This document shows, in pieces, positions 9,358 through 19,905 of a stretch of 64,000 nt of DNA. Origin of the DNA: Rotaria sordida. Lineage: Eukaryota; Rotifera; Eurotatoria; Philodinida; Philodinidae. The stretch lies in contig CAJNOL010000017.1 of assembly GCA_905250125.1 (NCBI GenBank), positions 248,001-312,000 of the forward strand. Reading direction: 5' to 3'. Both the position numbers and the translations under genes were made by a program. Under the pieces are notes generated by a model. That model was not told the origin of the DNA. It did no database searches and worked only from the letters and a program-made list of their open reading frames with translations. Position 1 is the stretch's first letter, and every line of letters begins with the position of its first letter.

Positions 9358-12065
9358 TTGAAAATATCTTTCTTTTTTTTTTGTTTGTATGATGCTTTGA
9401 GTACGTCTTAAAATAGATACAATAGTAATATTAAATAATAATAGAAATGATAATAGAAAATTTATGAAGATTATTTTAAGGACATTTTCGAAATCTAAGC
9501 CTCTTCAAATAGAAGCTCATCATCTTTTCTGATGTTTTTAAATTCAAAATTAGATAAATTTAATGTATTAAAATATTATGATACATTTAAATTTATTTAA
9601 AACTGCAGACATTTATTCTATATTGCGTTTTTTCTGTTTTCAATTAGAATATATTCTTCTTCATGAACATGGAATTCCACGGTTATGTTGATTCTTACTA
9701 ATAAAAAAATGTTTTTGAAATTAAGTATCAAAGTAACTATTGTTATCTTTTACAATCAAAGCCAAGGTAACGATGGATATCTGTATACACACAAAGAAGA
9801 TATATTCCAGTTGAAAATTTAAAAAAAAATGCAATCCAGAATCAGATTCGTATAATATTCATTTCGACCTTTTCAATCTTTACAGATACCAATATATATT
9901 ACCTGAATAAATAAAATCTACAAATATTTTCGATTATTATTTCCTTAATAGTACTTTCTTAAAGTCATATGATCTGAAAAAAAATAATTGGATATTGATC
10001 TCGAGAGAAAGAAAAATATGGCGCAATTTCATATCTAAAGCAGTTACTAAGATATTAAAAGTTATTATTTTTTTTGTCGTCATTTGTGATTGTCTTTAAA
10101 ATAATGAAATTTAATTTTGATTCAAAAATTCTGTCACATGGTATTATTTTAATATATTTGATTTACGCGGAAAAATTAATATTGATATATCAAATTTATG
10201 TAAACGAGAAAAATCAGTTCGAAAAATAGACTATAAAAAATTTTATAAAATTTTTCAATTTTATCTCGAAGAACAATTCATACTTTTTATTTGTTTTTTT
10301 GATTGATACTTAGTTTATCGAGTATATCACAGGAAGTTATAACAGATGCTAATTATCTTTGTTTCCTGAAACATCAATATTCAAGCAAATGAACTTATCT
10401 TTTTTGGTGAAGAAAGACAGCAGATGGGACTTCAGTTACATGTAAAAGTATCAAGAATTAGTCATATTTTTAGTAAGAAACAGTGCATAATTTTAGAGGT
10501 AGCAGTCTGTTTTAGATTATAATACTCTGAGCAGGAAATAGGTGCCGTCCCTCATAATCCTCTTTATCCTTAAGCAATAATGTCGCCGCAATGTCAATGA
10601 TCTACATCCTTAGTGATGTACGTGTACACAAATTTTCAAGCCTCCAACAGATACAGTGGTCGATATAGGTTAAAGCGAAGACTTTTGACTACTGCTGTAA
10701 TATTGATATCTAAATAACTATTGAACATTTCTATCTTCATTCTGCTTATAAATCGATCGTTGCCAAACCTAAGAAAGAACATAATGGGTGGTGCAACACC
10801 TCTGCATTTATTTTGTTTTTAGTATCGTGTGACAACAACTCATTGTGGAGGCTCAATAGTTTTCTTGTGTTAGAAAGAGTAAAGTCTCTACTACACAATT
10901 GTGTAAAAATATTTTGTTCAACATACTTATTCAAGACTAAAAAGTTTTAAGAACATTTTTTACTGAAAAAAATGTCTGACAACTTCACACAATATCAGTA
11001 ACAAGAAGAGTATTTGATCAATTTGTCTTGCATTCAACTTTCAAAATCGAGTTACAAAATTACAGGCCCCATAGAAAATAGTTTTATTTAAAAAACCTAA
11101 TTTTTTCCTTCTAGAATATTCAATGAAGTTTTTCTCATAATGTCTAATATTCTGTTTTCTATAATATGCTTTTGTAGAGAGCTCACTCAACTATAATTGG
11201 ACATCAAATATGGAGTTTCGACTAACTTTAATTGCTAAAAAAATCTTATTTTTCGAAATAATTTATTAATTGTGAACACTTTTCGCTTGTAAAGGCCGTA
11301 AGAAAAATATCTATGTCGAACTCAACCAATAATAGGAAAAGATTATTTTTACCTGTTTACAATTTCCTATCGTAGCGCTACAAAGAACTTGTCAGCTTTC
11401 GATAAAAGAAAACTATCAAATTTCTACGAAGAGTTGTTATCACGCTATACTGAATATCAAATTAAGGCAGAACTTTTGCACAACCCATTATAAAACAATT
11501 TTGATTATTTTTTCTTTCGTTATTTCAAGAAATGGCAATTTTATTTTCTTCAAAAAATTCTATAATTCTCAAAATATTATCATTCTCACTCGACATTGTT
11601 ATAATACAGTGAAATAAGAAAAATGTATTCATAGTCGATGGTATCTTTGCTTCAAGACTATGCAATGATTGTTTCTATTATCTTAAGAAATCTTTAATTA
11701 TATAAGTTTATTTATAACGTAGAAATTTTAATTCATTCGTAAGAATTTTAAAATGTTATGAGAATAAAAACGATAAAGATCAATTCACAATCCTATTGAA
11801 TAATTAATTCGTCATTAATTTTGATTTCGAAAGTAAAATATATAGATTATAATCAATTTTTATCAATGAAAAATCAATGTGAATGATTAAATATAACAAA
11901 CAATGATAAAATAAAATTAGAGAATGATCTATCATGATTATGTTCATTATCGTTTATTTATTTATAAAAGAATAATTACAACTTTCTTTATCTATCGATA
12001 TATAATAAAAACTAACAATAAAACAAACCTCATATAACTATAAATCACTATTACAGGAAAACATG
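9358..12065. other. Intergenic region with one degenerate foldback
   Basis: About 2.7 kb of AT-rich sequence. Apart from the inverted repeat at 10778-11497 I see no exon with sustained coding character; the short frame at 10746-10934 (-) lies in the left arm of that repeat. Confidence 0.5.
10778..11497. repeat. Degenerate foldback element
   Basis: The left arm (about 10778-10925; ATAATGGGTGGTGCAACAC... then GTATCGTGTGACAACAACTC) matches the reverse complement of the right arm (about 11344-11497; TATAATGGGTTGTGCAAAAG... then GTATAGCGTGATAACAACTC). Identity about 70% by eye; spacer about 420 bp. Probably an old inverted-repeat transposon remnant. Confidence 0.55.
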
Positions 12066-13266
12066 TTACTTAATATTACTAATAAATGTTCCAAACATTT
12101 TTTCATATTTATTACATTCACCAAGAAAATTCCATGAAATTTTTTGTATTTGATTTTCATTTGATTTCTTCTTAGATGGTTTCTTATAAGTTATTGTAAT
12201 AGAATTTTTCTCACGTGAATTTAGTTCATTATCAATTAAAATCCATATTTCATAAATCATTTGAAATCGTTCAAGATAAATACGATCAATTAATTGTATT
12301 TCATCTAATTTTTCAACAAGCAAAACAATTGAATAAAGTATATGACGTAAATTTGGTAATTCATTATTTGTTTCTATTTAACAAACACAAAAATATAAGT
12401 TGAAAATTATTATAAAAGTTAATAGAATATTTACTTTTAATTTTCTGTTGATCATCTTTAAGATAATGTCTAAGTATAGAATCATTTTCAAAATCACTAT
12501 GATCATCATCGAATATAAAACTTTTTCCTACACGTACAATTGACATTGGTAACATTATATCCAACATATGTAACCAACAATTTGCACATACATTAAATAA
12601 TGCATGTAAACGTGGACGACATTTTTCTAGTGGATTTTCTAATAAATGAAGAAAAAAAAAGGAAAAGAAGAGAAGAAATTATAGATTTTTTTTAGTTAAA
12701 TAAATATTTTTTTACCAAAAAATGTACAACATAAACGAATAAAATTGAGAAGAGCTTCAGCACGATAGAAAAATGTTTTTTTAATACCATTTTTTTCAAC
12801 ATTTAATTTTAATGCTTTAAGATTTCGTTCAATTTCAATTATTTCTCCAATCATAGCTGCATTAAATGTTGTTCCATATTCAATATGTTGTTGTATAAGA
12901 CGTATTGATTCATTTAGCCAATAGTAACTAGATTTTGATAAAACAAAACGTGAACGATCACCAACTGGATCATTTATAATTAAATCTAAGAATATATATA
13001 TTTTTTTTTAAATTATTAATTATGAATAATTAAATATACTTTATCTTACAATCATTTTTTGATTTACATTCAAATATTTTTATTGTATTTTTTATACATA
13101 TTGTATGAATATTTTTCCAATGTGATGTAACATCAATAGAATGCTCCATTTTTTTCTTAGATATTGTATTGGATTCTTCAGAATGAAGACGTTTTTTTAT
13201 TGATTGTTGATCATTGGATATAGTTGATTGTGATAATGAACGATTATTAAATATAATTTTACTCAT
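12066..13266 (-). CDS. Conserved-looking protein of unknown function
   Basis: Four exons: 13266-13050, 12985-12716, 12638-12435 and 12373-12066; 332 residues; all three introns are short, phase 1 and GT-AG. The N-terminal 45 residues are polar and low in complexity. The rest is predicted mostly helical, with segments such as FFYRAEALLNFIRLCC and LFNVCANCWLHMLDIM, a motif SIVRVGKSFIFDDD, and a basic C-terminal stretch KKPSKKKS. No signal peptide or membrane span. I do not recognise the family and assign no function. The consistent frame through three introns and ordinary codon use argue for a real gene. Confidence 0.65.
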
Positions 13267-14403
13267 TGATGATCTATAAAAAAAAAAATTAAAGTTCAAA
13301 ATAATCTATTATCTAGTTGTGACAAAAAAGAAATTAGTTATGGATGTCTCAAACACGCGGTAATCTAGGTATTTCATGGATGTATATAGATTAGTTACTA
13401 TTGGTATATTAAAAAACAAATATTAATACTGTGTGTGATTGGTTTTTTTTTGAATTTAATGTGTAATTTGATAATGATAACAAGTAGAGAATTGTGAAAT
13501 TCCCTTATTTGGAATGAAAAAGACATGCAACACTACTATTGATATGCTATTCGAAAAGCATCATATTTTGATTGACAATGTTCACGATAATTTTAGAGAA
13601 GTTAGAATAGAAGATGCAGTGTAATAAAGAAACACAATGATTTCTCTTATCAGCTAGTACAGAAAGATGAGCAGAGAAAAACTTCGATATACTTTTGCAT
13701 ATGGTCAAAGTATACCTGAGAACTACTTGTCATAAAATGTTTTCATTTATTTTTGATATTTCAATAGAACGTTGCATTGTTTAATCTTTATGGAGTAACT
13801 AAGTGATACGAAGAATACGAATATCGAATTGCAGCAAATACGACAACTTGTTTTTCTGTTTGTATTTGTTTAATCAACATTAAACATATTTCGATCATGA
13901 CGATCATTATCAGAGTATATCCATATCACTAAAGTCTATTGTATTCATAATTATCTCAATTAATGTATGTAATAGCAGCTACAATGGATATTTTAATACA
14001 CGACATTATTCTGTCAATAGGTAATAGTTATGATGTATGTGCAATAGTAAGATTAGGTAGTGGTGATGATTTTAGATGTACTCTAATGATGATTCCCGTG
14101 ATCAGAATATCAGCTAAATAAAATAATTGACATTTATTAAGAGAATAAAAAACAGAAAAATTAATTGTAGTATTTGTTGCAATCGATACTTGTCTTCGTC
14201 ATATATTAAATTATTCGTGGATAGGGACAATAGAAAAATCATTCTTCTGTTCATTCATACATCTGAATTCTATGAAATATTTATGCAATAAACAAATTTT
14301 AAGCTTTGATTGTATAGAATAACCTAAGGTTCAAATGAAACACTTTTTGATTTTATGTCGATCTTCTGATATGAGTAAATGTCACACTTGCATATATTGC
14401 ATC
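13267..14403. other. Intergenic region
   Basis: AT-rich; no exon, RNA gene or repeat that I can support. Confidence 0.4.
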
Positions 14404-15198
14404 TCATCGAACAATAGAACTCTTTTCAGTTCCTTCATGTATTGAGTCTTGTGAGAGTGATTTCCACCACAATGCAAATTCGTCCACCTGTTGTCGGCGT
14501 TGTGCACAAGGCAGTCCGGGAAACGCTGGTACATCAGAGAGCTTGTTCGGTAGAGCTTGTAATGCGGCTTGGACTATCTCGGGTGCGGACGTCAATGGTT
14601 TACGGTTAACAGCCTTGCGAAGATATTCTATTAAGATATCAATTATTGTCTTGTCGTCATCCGTTGGAATTGACAAGTGTGACTGCCAGTTTGCAACGAC
14701 TCGTAACACTCCCCGTTTTATTTCTGCTCGTTGTCCGCCTGTAGTACATTTGTCAAGCAATTGTTTTGCACAATTATCATGAAAAATAGCTTCACGTCCA
14801 GAGGAAATGCCAAAGGCAAGCTCACAGATCGTACCAGGACCTCCAGCAAAGCATACAAGTACATCCGGTGTAATCCCATTAAGTGGATCACGATCCATGC
14901 TGCTCAAACCACTGTGTATGACTAACTGTCTGGGAGACAAGTATTCGAAAGCGGAAGTGCTCTTGCTGGTATTTGGTAAAATTCCAATGTAACTGGAAAT
15001 TCCTTCACCGCATCGCTCGGCATCGAGAGTGCCCATAATGGCTGCATATTTCGTTTCGGTGCGATTATCCATCACACAGCCGCCAGTCAGAACGACACAT
15101 CCGTTTTTGGCTAGCTCACGACCAACCAAACGTGCGCATCCACTTTGATCATCACCACCAATCACTCCGATTATAGGGATCCGTTGTTTACTAGCCAT
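14404..15198 (-). CDS. SLOG/LOG-like Rossmann-fold protein, probable bacterial origin
   Basis: Intronless frame. The start chosen is ATG 15198 (MASKQRIPIIGVIGG), since upstream residues in the open frame look like translated AT-rich leader; length 264. Seen: an N-terminal Rossmann strand-loop IGVIGGDDQSG, a VVLTGGC strand, and the motif FAGGPGTICELAFGI, which resembles the GGxGTxxE nucleotide-binding motif of LOG/SLOG proteins. Bacterial relatives of the TIGR00725 type look like this to me; the LOG subfamily contains cytokinin-riboside phosphoribohydrolases, while others bind nucleotide ligands. Base composition is about half G+C (62 of 120 bases in 14461-14580) against a much more AT-rich surrounding, and there are no introns. 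Horizontal transfer is inferred. Exact enzyme activity is not assignable. Confidence 0.75.
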   Translation of the reverse strand: MASKQRIPIIGVIGGDDQSGCARLVGRELAKNGCVVLTGGCVMDNRTETKYAAIMGTLDAERCGEGISSYIGILPNTSKSTSAFEYLSPRQLVIHSGLSSMDRDPLNGITPDVLVCFAGGPGTICELAFGISSGREAIFHDNCAKQLLDKCTTGGQRAEIKRGVLRVVANWQSHLSIPTDDDKTIIDILIEYLRKAVNRKPLTSAPEIVQAALQALPNKLSDVPAFPGLPCAQRRQQVDEFALWWKSLSQDSIHEGTEKSSIVR

Positions 15199-17321
15199 AC
15201 CACTGTATGTAAGTATTGAATAACTATTATAATGTGTTGTGCGCAAAAGAATCAAATAAAAACATTCACTGAAAAGAAAAAGAAAAGGCGATAAACTCAG
15301 CATGCTATTTTATTGACAGAAAGAAGGACAGAAGAAAGGAAAAAAACGCACGATATTTATACTACTTAATAAAGGAATGACGGTTACGTTTTACAATAAG
15401 ACGTAGAAGCTCTATTACATTATAATCGATTTCACAACAAAATGCTAGGTATAATTTTGTTCGCCACCTTTCAACAGATTATTCTGACGAAATATAGAAT
15501 GGTTTTACCAATTTTTGACCGTCTTTTTGACAACTCGATTTATTTATTATCTTGTATGAATTTACCGGTGCGTGCTTTAGTCATAACTTTCATCGCATTG
15601 GATGAAAGCAAGCTTTGTTATTATATTAATATTTTCTCATTCTGAAAGGATAGATCCTAGAACCAAAAATGTCTGTGAAACCTGTACTGTGAGTTTATGA
15701 CGCTATAAATTGAATAGATAATAGAGGGTTTTCAGCATTTTAGCTAGAGATGTAGTATGCTTAAGTAAGTATTAATATTAAAGCAGTTCGTATTCAAAAT
15801 TTCACAAATCATTATAAAAATTCTTATCAGAAAGCAGTGCTGGGTCGATACATATCAATGATTACAATGTGACATCCAAATAGTATAATGAAGTTGTTCA
15901 CATATAATCGAAAACCAACGTTGGTCTACTGTCACGTTTTGATAATATGAGAATACTGAGTCTACAGGCTCCTCAGGCAAAAACTACACGTAAAAAAAGA
16001 TTTTGCTTGAAATAGCCTATTGTACGAATTATCTTGTTCAAAAACAACAGAACTATTGGATTAAAGATTAATCAGTTCCTATAACATTGTTCGTTCTCTT
16101 CGAATGTTCATGATGCTACAGATATCGAAGTATTTGGCAGAATTGTTTGTTGTGATCTAACACAGATGATCAATTTCACGTACACATAGAAAGACGATAG
16201 ATATTTCATTTTCATGAGAAGAGAAGACGAAAGGAAGTAATGTTTCATGTTGTATAAATTTTCTTTTTATAATGAACCGACGACGGACTCTTGTTCTACT
16301 GCATTACATATTATGCTAATTAGAGGGTATGAGTGAAGGATAAGCAAGTTAGGCTGTGGATGTCCATAAGAGCTGAGAGTGACGATGTAAGCGTACAGCA
16401 GACCTTCATTGTTTCCGAACCACTCTCAAAAAGATTTTTTGCAATCATTTGACGAAACCTGAAAACACTGGAGTAATTCCAAGCGAACGATCTTGCACGG
16501 ATACGATGTAGGTGTGGGTGTTAGAGTCTTATGTTTATCCACATCAAACACGCACACGCACACTCACATCCACCCACACTCACAGCTATACCTACAGTCT
16601 AAAATTTTCAGACTTCCGTACAGCTATAGAGTTTGCGTTTCTCTTTAGAATGAGCACGAGTGTAATCAAAACACAGTGTAAATGTTTTCTAGAAGAACAT
16701 TCTCAAAATCTTCGACAAAACTCCTATACTCGTTCAATTTCGAACCGATCAAATTTAATATGGGTTTAGACTTCCATAATTTATCTTTTGATTGATGAAA
16801 ACTGCAGCTCTCTGACTGCTTCATATCAAAAGTTACTCAGAAAACAGCCATGTCCATTGCTTTTTGAAAACGACAACAGTAATGTGAAATGACACAATTA
16901 ATATAAATTGACTGTATTGACTGAAGCCTTTTTTCTTGCGTTTTTAGTCAACGGCGAGTATACTTTTTACTTCTTCATTACTCAAATCACCCTTACCAGT
17001 TTGCCTTGCCAACACATCAACCTGTGTAAGTATAAATCATTTGTTCCACTTAGATTTATGCATTCACTTTTTTTATGTGGATATCAGTACTTGGATCAAT
17101 TCACTCTTTAACAATTTCGCCAAAAACTTTCGATCAAGATCACAGTGTACGATATCACTCTTCGCTCAACATAATTATTTTTTATGGAAACTTTTTTTTT
17201 GTATTGACCAAAGTAGATTTATCTTTTTTCTATGATAATTTTGAGATTTTTCAAATATATACATTACATACAGTACACTTGGCACTTTGATTGATGATGC
17301 TAATGATATATGTATTGTAAA
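15199..17321. other. Intergenic region with repeat remnants
   Basis: About 2.1 kb. It contains a GT/CA-rich inverted microsatellite at about 16507-16600 and, at about 16777-16867, a block roughly 72% identical by eye to the outer right arm of the foldback at 41617-42320. No exon supported. Confidence 0.45.
16507..16600. repeat. CA/GT-rich imperfect inverted microsatellite
   Basis: TGTAGGTGTGGGTGTTAGAG pairs imperfectly with CACACTCACAGCTATACCTACA about 40 bases downstream; the centre is CACACGCACACTCACATCC-type simple sequence. Similar GT-rich stretches occur in the arms of the element at 17322-18766. Confidence 0.55.
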
Positions 17322-18766
17322 ATTTCAGAGATGTCATAATATCCAAAGGCTGGGTATCGGGGAGATACTAGTCACGATATCCGTCAGAGTGGATACGCAA
17401 AAAGGATACCCTATCTTGTAAAGTTGAGGATTTTGAGTGAATTTGGTGTAACGAGATGGACACCCAAAACGGATACCCTATCTTCTAAAGCAGAGGATTT
17501 TGAGTGAATTTGGTGTAACGAGATGGACACCCAAAATGGGTGTGTTTGTGTGTGTGGGTGCGGGTGTGGGGTATCGGTGTGGCTGTGGATGTGGGTGAGG
17601 TGCATGCAGGGGGTCCCATTAGTGTTAGCATTAGCATTAATTAATGCTAATACTAATGCTTTGGCATTAATGGCATTAGTGTTAATTAATACAAGGTATT
17701 AGCATTAATTTAGCATTAATTCTTAATGCTAATGCCTCCTAGTTGTGCCTATCAGTCTGAAATTACATGGGACGCTACTAGCATCACCTGGGAAGCCTCT
17801 AGCATACCTGGAATGGTATTACATTCGCCTGGGATGCTAATAGCCTCACCTTGGTAGCATCTAGCAGTCCATGGATGCTATCAGCATCACCTGCGAAGTC
17901 TCTAGCATTCCTGAGATACTGCTAGCAGTTCTCAGATACTACTAGCATCACCTGACATCCTATTAGCATCACCTAGCATCCTAATAGCATCACCTGGCAT
18001 CCTATTAGCATCACCTAGCATCCTAATAGCATCACCTGGCATCCTATTAGCAGCAGCTGGGATGCGTTTACATTCCTGGGGTGCCACAAGTATCATCTCC
18101 GATGCTTCCAGCGTTCCGGATACTATTAGACTCACCCCTAATTCTAGTAGCACCACCTGGGAAACCTCCAGCATTCCTTGAATGGTACTAGCAGCCCTCG
18201 GATGCACCTAGCAGTCCTGGGATGCTACTAGCGGCCCTCGGAAGCTACTAGCAGTCCCAGCATGCTCCTAGCATTCTTGGCAATTTCGGTGCCATTTAAA
18301 GCAACGCTAGAAGCATTCCAGGTGATGCTACTAGAAAACTAGGAGTGCCAGTAGCATCTCATGTAATTTCAGACTGGTAAGCACAACTAGGAGGCATTAG
18401 CATTAAAATCAATGCTAATTTCATCCTAACACCCTGCATTAATTAATAGTAATGCCATTAATACGAAACCATTAGTGTTAATGATAAATGCTAATGCCAA
18501 AGTATTAGGATTAGTATTACATTAATGCTAATGCTAACACTAATGCGACACCCCTGTCCACATCCATACCCACACCCACCCATTTTGGGTCTCCATCTCG
18601 TTACACGAAATTCACTCAAAATCCTCAACTTTTGAAGGTAGGGTAGCCATTTTGGATATCCATCTCGTTACACAAAATTCACTCGAAATCCTCACTTTTT
18701 AAGGATATGGCGATGTTTGAGAATCTCGATACCCGAGTTTCGGATATTATGACATCCCTCTGAAAT
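17322..18766. mobile_element. Foldback transposable element, about 1.45 kb
   Basis: Termini ATTTCAGAG(AT)GTCATAATATCC (17322 on) and its complement ending at 18766. Long inverted arms of about 450 and 410 bp hold, in mirrored order: a segment with a tandem unit containing GAGGATTTTGAGTGAATTTGG plus GTAACGAGATGGA, a GT-rich simple stretch, an AT-rich GCATTAGTGTTAGCATTAGC block that is itself palindromic, and TAGTTGTGCCTATCAGTCTG at the inner end. The centre is a minisatellite of TAGCATCACCTG-type units. No transposase frame is visible, so non-autonomous. No clear target-site duplication was found. Confidence 0.75.
17943..18068. repeat. 21-bp tandem repeat with alternating variants
   Basis: Five near-identical 21-base units (TAGCATCACCTGGCATCCTAT type) followed by a degenerate sixth; two variants alternate (CCTGG/CCTAT against CCTAG/CCTAA), giving a 42-bp higher-order period. 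Looser copies extend over about 17780-18290. Confidence 0.85.
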
Positions 18767-19905
18767 ACAGATTTTTAAATCATTTAATATCTAGCCCATG
18801 ATATTATAGGTTTTGTGACCATGGGAATTATAGATTTTCTGAGCATAAAATTTCGAATTTTCGGACCTGGATGTTCAGAATTTGGTTATGATATAATCTT
18901 TGGGTTTTTAGTCATTGGATTATGAATTTTTCGACCATACTATTTTTGTTTTGTCGACGATGGTATTGTGGATTTTCGATCCTATGGATGTAGGATTTTA
19001 CAGGCACGAATTTCTGGATTCGGCGACTGTAGAATTATGAAATTTCGGTCCACGATATTTGCCGTCTTTTAGTCTAGAAACAAGTGAATCAAGATCCGAT
19101 GAATGTTCCCTGTAAATAGTTTTTTTGTTAAAGTGACTGCCAGGTACTTTTGATTATGTGGTCTTCGGACAGTTCCTTAGCTGCTGAGCACATATACAAA
19201 AAGAAAAAAAAACAGACCATATCATCTTCAGAATCTTCAACAATATTCGTCAAGAATATATATGATTACGAGTTTTATTTATATAATTAGATTATTCAAA
19301 ATATTAGTTTTTTAATACACTGTAGTTATTTTTCATGTTAATTAGTAATTACCAGTCTTCATGAAAACTATAGGTAAGCATATTTTACGTTGTTACTTAC
19401 ACAAAATATTTACTGTTAACTGTTCATACATAAGCGATTTCTCGATCTATTAGAGGCTAAAGAAGATGAAGTGATTAAATAAAGAATATTGACAAAGTTT
19501 TTTGCGCATAATGTTTCTATGAAATAAATTCTTTTGTTAATTCACAGGAAAACTACTTGTTTATACTCGATTAAATTTGATGATTAATCTATGAAATTCA
19601 TTGTAATATATAAAATGTGTTTTGAAATGCTAACGAGAAAAGCTTTTATTATATATGAAATCCAAAGAAAACCATTATATTTTCAATTTTTCACATAATG
19701 AAACGACTAGATTATTTATTGTTTTCACATCACAACATTGAATAACAGACAACAAAAAGCTTTTTATTGCGTTTTATTTAAAATGCATAGTGTGAAATTT
19801 TTATTATTCAATTTATAATAAGAAACTAACGATGCATTGATAAAGTTCGATGGTATACAACATAAAATGGTATATGTATTTAAGTGTCGTAGAATTTTTT
19901 TTATT
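18767..19905. other. Intergenic region
   Basis: 18767-19080 has loosely repetitive GGATTTT/GAATTTTCGG phrases, possibly decayed repeat; the rest is plain AT-rich sequence. No gene seen. Confidence 0.4.

Noticed and set aside
14543..14992. Several plus-strand frames opposite the SLOG gene
   Set aside because: Antisense shadows of the GC-rich minus-strand coding sequence.
17932..18207. 91-codon frame with repeating GDANRM peptide (-)
   Set aside because: Direct translation of the 21-bp satellite; no start context, splice sites or flanking coding sequence.
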